Assembly: GCA_013398015.1 (NCBI GenBank)
Contig: VZRR01010423.1
Location: 124,001 to 188,000, forward strand
Reading direction: 5' to 3'
Length of the DNA stretch: 64,000 nt
From: Oreocharis arfaki
Taxonomy: Eukaryota; Chordata; Aves; Passeriformes; Paramythiidae
Positions within the stretch are counted from its first letter, which is position 1. Every line of letters begins with the position of its first letter. The position numbers and the translations under genes are program-made. Under the pieces are notes generated by a model that was given only the letters and a program-made list of their open reading frames with translations, did not search any database and had not been told where the DNA came from. Shown piece by piece: positions 35,317 through 47,215 of this stretch.

Positions 35317-38204
35317 CTGAAAGGAAACAAATAGATGTGGAGATCACTATCCTACATTGTATTAATCCTCAGTTAAGTTTTCATGCAATGTTTGGAAGCT
35401 TGAAGAGTGAAAACTTGGTGTCTCTTGAAGTGTACTCCTCAACTTTAAATCCTAATTACTGTGCTCCTTAAGCTGCCTTGCCCCAGGGTAATCCAAAATA
35501 AAGAAGAAATTTAGTCACCATATCTGGACAATAAATTAACCTGACAGGTAAGGAATCAGGGCTTGTTTCCTCCATGTCTGTCACAAGTGCAACTCAAACA
35601 TTACCATTTCTCTTCCTACTCTGTCCCAAATATTGAGAGTCCTTTCTAAGCAGGGAGCAGTGCCAGACTGTACACTACACTCACTAATTTAAAGGAAGTT
35701 TAGGGTCTCTAAAACACATGGCAAATACCAGAGAATGTATGTTAATTTGGGGAAGCTCCTACTTGAGGCTCAGGCATGGGTCCTTCTCTTTTCCTCTGAC
35801 ATTCTGTGATGTGGACTTTTGCATATAGTGACATGTGCTTTATAGGGGAGGGCAAGTTCCTTCATTTCCACCAAAATTCTGCCTAGTTCCAAAAGGTACT
35901 TTTCCATAAAGAATAGACAATCAAACTGATAATGATTCTGCTTGTGTCAATGGAAAATACCGTGAAATGTGCCAGGATGCTGTTCAGAATACTGTGGGTA
36001 TTGTTCAGTTTCAAAAACTGAGGTGCATCTGGGGTATTAATAAAAGACACACTGCTAAATGGCAGATGTGGCAAACCTGGAGTTATTTATTAGCTCTTGT
36101 TCAGAGAAACTTTATGTCATGGTTGGGCAATAATATAAGAATCAATAATTAGTAATCATTATTGTCAATAATATAAGAATCTCATGATGAATGGGCCTCT
36201 GACGGTCAACTTTCTAGTCCTGCATAGGCAATGACAGGCTCATGGGCAGCCTCAGGAGAGGGGCTCTGTTCCTGCTTCTGCCCAAACAAGGAATTCCTCT
36301 TCCCTAAGGTACCTTTTCCATTCCCACTCTGGTTTCTGTGCAGACTATACATTTTATGGGACAGACAAAAACAATATTCTTGCTGTATCTCAGACTTCTA
36401 GGCCTTATTATTACAAAGATATTTTATTAAATTATAGTATTAACCTGCTTTTCGTCTGACAAACAGAGAACATGAGCTCCTTTCATCTCATCTGATTAAG
36501 TCTGTATTGGTAATTCCTGTTCATTGTTATTGGTGGGATTTTTTTTTTTGTTTAAGTACCCAAGCTTAGTATCATTGTAAATAAAAATGGTACTTGTCTT
36601 GCCCTTTCTGTGTCTTTCTGTTATCCAGGAAAACACTTAAGGCTGCCCATGGCTCTGTAAAAGTGAAGTCAAATAAAATAAACATTAAAAAACCCTTGTC
36701 CTAAAATGTAGACATATAAAGCAATGGGACAGAATGAAAGTTCAATGCAAATAGAGGTATGGGAGTGGAAGTGAAGAAAAGGTAAGCAATGTAGTAACAA
36801 AGTATTGTCATTTTGGAAAAGATTTTCATTAAAAAGCCTTTTATTTGCTTTTAAAAATCTAGTACCCATCTAAAACCCAGCCACCTAGCCAAGCCTATAG
36901 AACAACCTGCCTAGACAATCTATCTTTCTACCTGTGACCATTTTTTGTTCTCATGCTGGTTTCAGATTGGAGTGACCAAGTGATTGGTTCATTCTCTGCT
37001 GCTCTCTTCTGAGGAAAATTCAGCGAAGTTAAGAAGGCTTGGAGGAATCTTACACACCACTTAAATCCGATTGGAGTCCTAATGTTAATGCACTTAAACC
37101 CCATCCAAGGCTAATGTGCAAGATAAGCTGCATCCTCTGTTCCCATGCACACGTTACTCAGTACCTTCCAGAAATGTCCATCTGCTATGTATATACTCCC
37201 ACTTAAAATTTAATTAAGTAATTGACCCGATCTTGTGTAGGTAATTGCTCTGTGCCCAAAATTCCCTTTGCAGTCAGTGAGAGACCCGTGTAAAGAATGT
37301 CTGCTTCAGGTTCTCTGGATCAAAGTGTTATGATAGCAGTATTATCAAAGGGACCACCAGCCTTTATTTAGAAACCACAACCTTCATCTAATTTAAACAC
37401 TTTCTTTCCCAGCCTCGGCTTGCTGATCCTTCTGATTTAAACTGCACAGTAATGTGACAGCAGAAATAGAAGGGTCACAGTACGTCACCACTATTTAACT
37501 TCATTTGTTGTGTGCCCGGGGGCGAATTGCCAGGGAGTGGTTTCAGATCTAGGAAACTTGGTGTCCCCCATAAACAGGAGCCTGATGTCCCTCTAAAGCC
37601 ATCTTAGTACCCAGACTGGATGGTACTCAGAGAGAGGTGCTTCTACTATTTTTAATTAACTTTGGTTTCAGGAGTCTGCTCATTGCAAGGCAATAAACAC
37701 TTGATTATAGGCTGAAAGTGAGATTTGGAAGAGTCTTACAGAAACCTTTCTCATCAGCTTGATGACTGGATCAAGAGAAGGCATTGAGCTGAGGTTCCTT
37801 TCCAGTATTGGTCCTCACCTCTGTTGTTCTACATCTGACAAAATCAGACAGTTACAAAGCAGCCTGAGGCACCCTGAGGTGTCCTATTGGCAAGCACCTG
37901 GCAGAAATGGGGAACCAAAGTGAGCCAAGCACATAGCATGTGTTTAGATAACCTGACAACCAGCTGGACTTTAGCCAGGAAGTCAATCTGTCAGCAGGGA
38001 AAAGCAGCAGGATGCTGTGCTGCCACAAAGCTCTGCAGGGCTTGAGATCCAAACCACTATTTCATGCACGTCACTTCCCCGTATGGCTCCAAAATACTTC
38101 ACCAATTCAGTCCTGTCATGGATACACTTGCCAGGAGGTAATATTTGGTTGGTAGCATATATGATTACAGATACATTGTGGTTGAAGGGAATCCTTTAAA
38201 AGTC

Positions 38205-38343
38205 TGAAAGTGTTCAAGGTCAGGTTGGATGGGGCTTTGAGCAATCTGGTCTAGTGGAAGGTGTCCTTACCCACACCAGGGGGCTTGGAATTAGCTTATC
38301 TTGAAGGTCCCTTCCAACCCAAACCATTCTGTTATTCTCTGAT
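38205..38343 (+). mobile_element. CR1 LINE 3' end fragment
   Basis: Sense CR1 tail, 'gtgttcaaggtcaggttggatggggc' through 'cccaaaccattctgttattctc'. It lies in the putative intron between the 35.3 and 42.1 kb exons. Confidence 0.88.
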
Positions 38344-38454
38344 CTTCACTTCCTTTAAAAATCCCTGTTTTCTTAGTCACCTTCGTGAGGTTTCCTCTCT
38401 TTGCTCAATGAAACCAAATTTATAGTGCATTTCATAAGAATTAAAAAAAAAAAA

Positions 38455-38478
38455 GCAAGCACACACACACACACACAA
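38455..38478 (+). repeat. (CA)n microsatellite
   Basis: About ten CA units next to an A-run. Confidence 0.95.
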
Positions 38479-41400
38479 AACCACCACTTTAAATCCCAAA
38501 CTCCTCCTACATAACAAAAAGCTTTAATCTCATTGCTACAGGATAATCTGTAGCGATAAGCAGATGTTACACAACTCTGATGCTTTTCCTTCCCATCGTC
38601 ACGTGTATCAGCTGATTGCTTCAGTTCAAAGGGGAGGACAGAAATACCTAAGAAAGGAAGTTCACAGATCAAATCCTCCGGCTTATCTGGCTGAAAGCTT
38701 CTCCCAGAGTGGATTTTATTTTAGTTCAGTTCCAAAATAAACACCAAGCCTTCAGTGTGCCTTAATTCTCCATGTGATGCCTGAAGCTCTGCCACTGAAA
38801 ACCCCTCTGGCACGTGGAGATCCATTACACATGCTGTCATTCATCAGGGAGAGAAACAATTCAGTTTAAACATCTAGGGATGAATGGCTTTGCTTCCACT
38901 GCAGGTTGTGCGTGTACAGTAAACAGCTCAGGTCACCATGAATGAACAGTGCAGCAAACAGAGCCAGCACTTAAATAATTCCCAGAAAAGCCTTAAACAT
39001 GAAGCCTTGCAGTTTGTCAGATGGCATAATTATCACACCTGCAGTATCAGGGAATTACATCATCGTTTGCTGCACTAGAAAAATGTAAGTTATATTGTCT
39101 GTGAGCCAGTGAGTCTGAGGAGGTCAGAGGGTCCACTGGGCTGAGAAAGATAAAACATAACCATGTTCACAATCATCAGTACTGAACACAGTGCTAACAT
39201 CCTGCCTGGCTGTCTTGGATCCCAAAACAAACAGGTACCAAGGTGGACTGAGTACAGGGACTCCATACAAATAAACTCCTGCTGTGTTTCCTCAGTGGAG
39301 GATCCAGAGATCGTGTGTCATACTGCCGCAACTCTCTTTGCACCACTGGTATCTTAAAAAAGCAGTGGCAGCAAGAAAAGTTTCAAAACAGAACAAAGAA
39401 AAGACATTTGAGTGGTCTGAAAACCACCTCATTATCAGGGAATCTGTTTCAACACCTTTTCCACCACAAGCTGCTCGTGGGATGGCAGGGAAGAAGTTTC
39501 GTCCCTCCCTGACTGTGTTTTTCACCTGTAAAATTGTACTGACTCCATCTCCTGAGCCATAGGGCACTAGAGAGTATAAGCTACTCAGCAACAGGAAGTT
39601 ACATTAGTTTGAAATGAAGTTACATTAGTTTCCACCATAGGTTCCGAAATGGGTTTGATTCCAGATAACTTAATTTTCAGAAAACAAGTGCTCTGTAAAA
39701 GGTGGTACCTGTTGAATAATCAAAGACTGAAAGGACCTATTATCACTAGAAAATTATGTCAAGCACAAGTTTTCCTTGTAGAGGAGTTGTTCTTACATTA
39801 TGGGTTTTATTTTGTGAATGAGTGAAGGTTTGGGGCATAAGCTAGTATTTGCAATCATTAATCTGAAAGAATGCTTTGTGAAAACATCTAAAATTTGTTC
39901 ATAAAATTTGGAGGAGGAGCCATCCTTAAGAGGAATGATCAGATTTTATACAATTTAGAACACTCTTATTCTTGATGTTATTATTACTTTAACAGCGCCT
40001 TCCTGAATTCATGAGGAAACCAGTTTGAGTTCTAGGAAAGCCACAGCAGATTGCCCCTTGCAGGCACACTCGATTTCCAAACCATGGAGTCTCCAGACTT
40101 CCCATATGCCTCCCAAGACTGAGCAACCTCTGTCTTGGGAAGCTCCTTATTGGGATTTGCAATACTGCAGGAAAGAAGAGGAAGTGCAGAACTCCAGTCC
40201 TAGCAACAAGTAAGTCATGTAAACTCACTTTTCCAGCTTACACATCTAAATAGGGACATTGTTCTTTATTTAGATCAAGACAAAGGTTTATAAAAAATGA
40301 GCAACTAATATTAGACTTCTAAATCCGGATTTAAGATATAAATAAATGACCTCTTTTTCAACAGTAGCACTGGGTTTTACTCCTTAAATTCAGCCAACTT
40401 ATTTAAGGATCTCGACTGTAACTCAAAATTCCAGCTTCAGCTTCAAAAATCTTAGTGTTAATTGTTAGAATAAGGAGACTGATTTCCAAAAGTTCTGAGC
40501 ACCTGCAAATCCCTGCCATATCAACAAGGCTGTATGAGAGATAAAGGCCTGTACATGCAGCTGGACCACTGCTGACCAGGGTGTGTGTCTGGCATCACAG
40601 CACAAGCCTAAATCTTCTCACTGCTGTGAGGGAAGAGAAGCAGGAATGCAATATGCAGCATTTTCTGCTAACTACGAGCTCCTGCTTACCTTGCATGCCC
40701 ACAAAGATCACAGCACAAGGAGAACCTGCAGACAAAGAGACTGAGCTCTTCCCTGGCTGTTTTTTTCTTAACTTAGAGCTTGGCACTGTAAAATCCAGAC
40801 TGACGGGGCTATGTGCTGTGGTGGAAGCTCATGCCTAGGAATTAATGTGGTACCCTGCCCTATCCCACTGATAACAGAGGCCAGCACCTTGGAGTCAGAG
40901 AGAGCAGCCCTGCCATCATTCAATCTGCCTGTTCTCTGGGTGCCACTCATCCGCTGAACGCAGAAATACCCAGGGAGACAAGCACCTTTACTCAGCTCTC
41001 CCAGGCAATATTTCATTCAAAGCAGATGGATGAGCATCCCTGTCTTCTGAAAAAAAGGTGTCAGCAGTGCCACTATTTTTCTTAAAACATAAGGGCTAGA
41101 AAATTCACTTCTTCCAACAGAGATCCTTCAGGCCACATATCCTATCTCTCCACAGAACTGGGGGTTCATTTCTCCTGCCAGAATTGTTCTTTTTTGTTTT
41201 CTTTTAGGCCAATTAGGCCAGAAGTGAAAAAATGATGTGACTGCATGGTCTAATAGTAAGGGCAGCTTTGGATACACCCTTTGACAAGGACAATTTAATA
41301 CAATTTTTTTCACTGACAAAATCTTCTAGAATGTCCAGTTATAAGACTAAAATCTCCTCTCTCACTTTCTTACCCCTTGCTGCAACATGTTTTTATCTCC

Positions 41401-42117
41401 ACATCTCTAGCAGAAGGAGTTGAGGTTGTTTCTAGCCCAGGATTGTCTCATGTTTTTGTTAGGACATGCTCCCAATGGGCTGCTCCAGGTTTAATTTCAT
41501 CAGAACTGTGGATTCTCTATAATGGGAGAGGCTTTGTGGAGGCATTTGGGAGCTATTTGAAGGCTCTGAACAATGGACAGGAGCCAGCTCTGCTCTCTTC
41601 AGCTGATAGACCCCAGTCTGAGGTGGATGCCTGAGGCACCCTCCACTCCAGGACTGGAGAATGACCAGCTCTCAGTCTCTGAAAGCAGGCATTCCAGACG
41701 TCAGCTCAGATTGTGGGGTGGCTCATCTTCCAGGAGATCCTCTCCTCCTGATTCAATAATTTTGTGGCTAAAGGTAAAGGAGGGAAGCTCAGACCAGTCT
41801 GCAAAGCCCGACTCCAGCTCTTTAATGGCTGGGACGGGCCCTGAATTCTACCCTTTGTGATAATTTTCTTACCCACATTCTATGGCTATTACTGACTTCA
41901 GACTGTCACTCCTTAAATACATTTTTCACAAGTCCCTATTAAACTGTGGGTAGCATATAGTGTTACACCAGTATTGATGTTAAAGCAGAATTACCTGCTA
42001 GTCCTGCTAATCCACTGATGCTTTGACAGCAGGGATCTTACAAATAGAGATTCTTCGTGAAAAAATGATTAAACATGACCTGAAAGGCCGCAGCTTTCCA
42101 ATTTTCTGAAAACTTAC

Positions 42118-42280
42118 CATTTCCTTGTTGAATGCTGTAGCATTTAAAGCCAGAAGAATCAACGACAGCCCATCCTCTGATCCACTAATGACATGGATGT
42201 TGAAGGATTTTGATGTCACTTTTTTTATCCTCAAGCCTATTATCTGGCTCCTCTGCCTTTCGCTCTTCAAACAGAGGCTG
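42118..42280 (-). other. Candidate coding exon upstream of the 334-residue exon
   Basis: On the minus strand, about fifty open codons end in AAG-GAA-ATG followed at once by GTAAGT, a consensus splice donor. The donor is in phase 0, matching the phase-0 acceptor of the exon at 35316. The peptide includes IIGLRIKKV and SFNIHVISGSEDG and looks protein-like. The acceptor is unclear: AG dinucleotides just before 42280, 42277 or 42264 are possible, giving different start phases (the first two need two bases from the previous exon; the last is phase 0). An in-frame TAA lies just upstream. It could also be a 5' exon whose final ATG is the start codon. One phase match in three is expected by chance, so this remains a candidate. 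Confidence 0.38.
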
Positions 42281-43021
42281 CTTTAGAGAGATTGCAGTGG
42301 GTGGGCAGGGAGTGTAGGAACTGTTCCACTTTTTGTATGGACATAGTCCACAGCCAGAGACAAGTCACTGAATATCTCTGAGCCTCACAATCAAGGGATG
42401 TCCTTTGGATATCTTTAGGAATTGGGAGTCTGTAAAATCTGCTGCACTGCTTGAGAAAATCGCTATAACCCCTTTCAATCTAAATTTACCTCTGGTTTCA
42501 GCAGGACAGTGTTTGGTGTATTCCACTCTGCCCAGTGGTCCTAAACTGCTGCAGTGTTGTTCAGTTCCTGTGCTCTGATCTGGGAAGGGCTACATTTCAA
42601 TGACATGTGGATCCCTGCACCATTTGGAGACCGCTGTAGGACGTTCCAGATGGTAGGCAGAATTCATTAATCCATGTCATGAAAATTTAATTCATATGAA
42701 GGTAATAATTTGTTTATGTATGAAATAGGCAGGACTAATACATCAGCATTCAGGGCTGAATCACACCAGGATACAGACACATGCAGCTCGCAATGAACTC
42801 AGCTTTTTGGCTGTTACAACAAGAATCAATTGAACAGAATTATTAAGTGCAGATACTCTGTCTTTGGATAGAGTATGCCAACACAGTAGCTGCTGCACTG
42901 TTAAAACAACCCACCCCTCCCCATAGTAATTTTAACTCAATCTTAAGAAGCCAGCAGTGATGGAAGAGAGAAAAAAACATAATAATAGAGAGAGCATCTA
43001 ACAGCCTGGGCTTGCTGCTGC

Positions 43022-43037
43022 ATTTGCATTGACGTCA
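43022..43037. promoter_or_regulatory. Octamer motif abutting a full CRE
   Basis: ATTTGCAT (43022-43029), a perfect POU-factor octamer, is directly followed by TGACGTCA (43030-43037), the palindromic cyclic-AMP response element. A half-site TGACGT lies at 43149-43154 in a locally GC-richer patch (about 43.12-43.28 kb). The pair sits about 750 bases upstream, in minus-strand terms, of the candidate exon at 42.1 kb, so it could be a promoter or enhancer for the minus-strand gene. CpG-containing CREs decay quickly by mutation, so an intact one is suggestive; function is inferred. Confidence 0.4.
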
Positions 43038-45532
43038 GAGCAAACAAGATTAAATGAAGGCAAGCACAGCTACAGAAATGTGACCTTAAACACAGCCTCA
43101 GAGTTGCAGATACTGCCAAAATCTTAGCTGTAACTCCACCTGGCTGGCTGACGTAGGCACAGAGATAAAGTCTGTGAGAAGCAGCCGGAGATCCCAGCGG
43201 CAGCTGGCACGGTGAGACCTCTGCTCACCACGGAGCTCAGGGCACGGTGCCACAGAGAGGAACCAGGGTGGGGCAGAAAGGAAAGTGCTGACACCGCCCT
43301 CCACAAGGAACCATTGAGGCTGGCAGAATTTGCAGCAGCCTCTTACTGCTGGGGTTGCTTCAGTCTAGTCCAGGATTAGGGAAAAGATGGAAAAAGGCTT
43401 GTTCTCGTTTTCCCAGTCGCTCACACTCTTTCCCTTTGCCCAGTGTAACCTTGACACTTTCGAGATCCAGGTTTGGAAAGCCAAAGTCACAGAGAGAACC
43501 AGGCCACTGGGAACAATGTTTAACAGCACCTTCAAAAAGCTAAGAACAATTGCAGCTAGAAGTTTGTTACCCTAGGAGCAAAGCCCATTCAAGTCCACTC
43601 AATCAAATAAAGGATGATTACACGGTGACATTACCAAAATCTGAACCACTGTTCACTGGACAAAACCACAAAAAATTATCCACAACCAATGAAAAAACCT
43701 CTCTGGCAGGAGAGCATCCCTTCAAAAATCCTAAGCAGGTAGATCCCAGTCTTCACAGACACTATGATTTAGAGTGAATGAAAGTATTTCCTTTGATTTA
43801 AAGAACGGGATTACTTGTGCATCATTTAAGCCTCTCAAAACCAGGCTGAATCGGGGTATAGAGGGTTTAAGGACTTCACTGGGTCTGACTGCTCTTAGCA
43901 TTATTTCACTTTACACTTGCCACAAAAGAGATTTCACTTTGGATCTGTGGGGTAAAGCGCCTTTTTAAAGATTCAAATAGAATCAACTGAAACAGCAATT
44001 TCAGGCTGTTTCCCTGATCTGGGGAAGATAATCCAACACAAAGATAAGTCTTTTTTCATGTCTCCCTATTGATGAGTTGTTCTGGAGTGGTTCAAGCACA
44101 CGGGGAGAGCTTCAGCAGCAAGTTGTGTTGCAGGACCTCCCCCAATCAATTTGTCTCAGCTGAAGAAAACTGGAGATAGTTTATCCATGAACTACAGAGA
44201 ATTAAATTCTTATCACATTTGCTCCTTTAGGCATCTACAGACAGCTGGGCAATTTTGTGTCACCTGCAGCTTAGAGTCCATAATAAAACCAGGTAGGTTC
44301 CCTAGTGGGGGTAGAGATGCAATGATTACATTTAGTCTAATAACTGCATTACACTCAGGGCTCCAACCAGATGCTCCTGTTATGGGCCAAGCACTGTGCA
44401 ATGGGGAGCTAAAAACCCTTTCAAAATTTTGTCCCTGTGGTGTACAGAGCTCGTGGGGGCTCACTGCCTTTCTGGTCTTCTTTCAGGCACAACATTCAGC
44501 CAGTATTTTTGGGAAGTGCAGGAGCTCTTGAGAGCCTCTCGGATCAGATTTCAGGATCTTGTATCACTTTCTGATCCCAGCATGAAGAAAAGGAGATAGT
44601 TGCTGTGTTATGTTGTTTGTTTTTTTGTTTACCCAGGCATCTTTGTGGGTACAAATACCTCTGCAGAGATATTGGCTTGGATACTGGTAGGTTTGTAAAA
44701 TCCAATAAATCTCTAATCTAATCAAATTTAACCAAGCAACTGTTCTCCATTCTTTGGAGCCTGGGGAACTAAGCTATATTATGCTACTTAGGTATGGATC
44801 CTTCACTGCATTTCTTCTGTCCTCTCTTTGAGGTGTCAAAGAGCTGTTGTTGCAATAATTGCAACCGGTCCTGTTTTAGGACCAAAAATCTTAGAATATC
44901 CCATGCAGAACGTGCTGATCCTGCCCACATGGGTCACTGGTGCTGTCCTGGATACACTTAATGTACCACTGAATGCCATAGAGCAGCAGTTTTTATTTCT
45001 TCTCAACCATGAGGTATGAGATCCTGGCACTTGTGACTTGTGCTTTCAAGCCTTTTCTAGTCCATCAGCCAAGAGTTGCTTTTTTGATTCAACATTTAGC
45101 AGCTGACTTTTCTTAATTTGGAAGCACAAACAGACCCCTTGCTTCACTCTGTGTGTTCACCTCTTGGCCAAAAGACAACCAACTTTAAACCAGACAAAAG
45201 CTCCTTGCAACTACAGCACTCTCTCCCCTCTGTCTCCTGATTTATAAGGAACCATGTTATTGGGATAAGGAGCACCTAATCCACCAAGCCTGTGAGCATC
45301 TGAATTTTTATGTGTTGGTGACATTTCAATGTGACCTTGCCAATGAACAGGACACCCTTAATTGCAGATGCCCTCATTAGTCCAAGTGTTCATGTGGGAG
45401 GAAGATCTGTGAATTTCATTATGGAATTTCTGACTCTAGTCCTGCCAGCTCCATAGGAATTTTGGTGCCTGTACTCATCTCCCACTAATTTATTTATTTT
45501 TCTCCTACATATTACCATTGCTTTGCTCTCAG

Positions 45533-45666
45533 GAGTTAGGATGGAAAGGAAAACAGCTTTTCTCGTGGAAGTTGAGCATATCCCACTGCACAGGACAAAC
45601 AAAGCCTGAACAAAGAGCAGCTTTCCAGCACAATGCCAGGACTAAAGCAGCTGTGTGCTTCTCCAG
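45533..45666 (+). other. Candidate 134-base internal exon
   Basis: A strong acceptor (CATTGCTTTGCTCTCAG) and a strong donor (CTCCAG then GTAAGC) bracket 134 bases with one frame open throughout (44 codons, phase 0 at the start, two bases left over at the end). The peptide, beginning ELGWKGKQLFSWKL, is not recognised. It may be an exon of a long non-coding RNA or a chance pairing. Confidence 0.22.
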
Positions 45667-47075
45667 GTAAGCTGCTGTTTCTCGAATTCACAAGGGCCTT
45701 TTCTGCTATGTGAGCGTGCCATGGTGACAGTGTCAGCTCTCCTGGAGAGCATAATTTAAAGTTAGACCTTCTCCAGTATGGTCCATACCACTAATCAAGG
45801 TAATTGTATTATCCATAGGTTTGAAGACTCTCGTAAATATTTGGTTTTGTTCTGCCCTTGTGTTCAGAAATGCACCTCTCAGTGGAAATCTTTCTGTTCG
45901 CTTTGTTGGGTTTTAGCAGTAAACCATCAGGGAAATCTTCAGTATTATCCAAAGTTGGATGTCTGTACTGTAACACAGAGCTACACTCTGGGAAATCCTT
46001 CCAGATCCCAGAAGAACTTGGTTCTGGTCCCTTTTATAATGAATGATGGTACTGGCCTTGATTTCAACAGTCAGAATCAAGATGGGGATGGTTTCAAATT
46101 CACCAGGACAATTCTATGAGTTGTACATAGTCTTCACCCCATTTTATGCTTGGCCAAGGAACAAGGATACCTCCCACACATATTTCCCTTGGGCATTCCA
46201 TATGTCCCTCAGCTGAGGATCCAGTGAAGCTCACTCACTGCATATGTGCAAACAGTCCATTCAAGCATTCTTAAAAATGGAGAAAAGTGAATATTAAGCC
46301 TGTCCTTGTTCAAAATTCCATGCAAGGTCTCAAGTTCAAGTGTCAATAGAGTCTTGTTTCCTCCTGATTTGCTGGAAAAACACAGGGTTTTCCTCATCAG
46401 TAGAACTGCGCTCATCAGTTTCAGTAAGATGAGCATCTTTGGTCTGTTAAAAATATCTCTGTCTATACCAATGGCTTTATTTTCAGTTTCAAAAAGTCAC
46501 CCAAACCAGCACTATCTCCCAAAGACTCAGATGCTTGCTCTTGGCACTGTTTAGCACCTCAGCTTGTTCCTAGCTCATGGACCTTGAGTCTGTCTCCTCA
46601 GATCTGGGGCTCTCCTTGCTTTGTGTCACCACAACTTCTGTTCCCGATCTCTGCAATTTACTTGAGAAGATGGCAATTTCTCTCTATAAAACTTGGAATG
46701 CTTTTGGGGTTTATCTTCTCTGATGAGAGGTACAGTGGGCTGCCTTAGCCACCGAGGTGGTGTGTCTTGGCACACCCACACATCTTTTGTGTGCCTGTAT
46801 TGCTTATTCTAATTCAGCAGCCTACTGTCTTATCTAGTCAGAGTGCTTTGAAAGGCAAATCCTATCAGAGCATAATGGGAAGGGAAGTTAAAGCTATTAA
46901 CAGCAGATTCTTAGCAGGTCAGGGGGCAGAAGGGGAGCTCTCTAATCATCTTCAGATACATTTTCTTTCCTTTCTTACAGGCTTGAATAATAACTGAATA
47001 TCAGCTCCTCTAGATAGCTTTGGATGCTATTAACACATTCAATCAGTAACTCAGAAAGGGAGATAAAAGCACAAA

Positions 47076-47215
47076 TACATAGAATCACACAGTCACAGAA
47101 TCACAGCATGGTTTGTGTTGGAAGGGACCTTAAAGATCTTCTAGTTTCAACCCCCTGCCATGGGCAGGGACACTTTTCTGTAGAGCAGCTTGCTCAGAGC
47201 CCCATGTGAACAGGC
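47076..47215 (-). mobile_element. CR1 LINE 3' end fragment
   Basis: Antisense CR1 tail starting 'atagaatcacacagtcac' through 'cagagccccatgtgaac'. Confidence 0.85.

Larger units (their letters stand above)
35317..42117 (-). other. Probable intron or 5' flank of the 334-residue gene
   Basis: It begins with the acceptor CTATTTGTTTCCTTTCAG next to the exon. It holds one CR1 (38.2 kb), a CA repeat, a small direct repeat 'caataatataagaatc' near 36.13 and 36.16 kb, and a 16-base repeat at 39595-39610 and 39616-39631. No further exon was recognised. Confidence 0.45.
42281..47075. other. No firm gene; CRE/octamer and one candidate plus exon
   Basis: Contains the CRE/octamer pair at 43.02 kb, a GC-richer patch at 43.12-43.28 kb and the candidate exon at 45.5 kb. 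The rest is unremarkable. Confidence 0.45.

Noticed and set aside
34490..35320. Plus-strand open frames of 124-140 codons
   Set aside because: They are antisense shadows of the 334-residue exon and carry no signals of their own.
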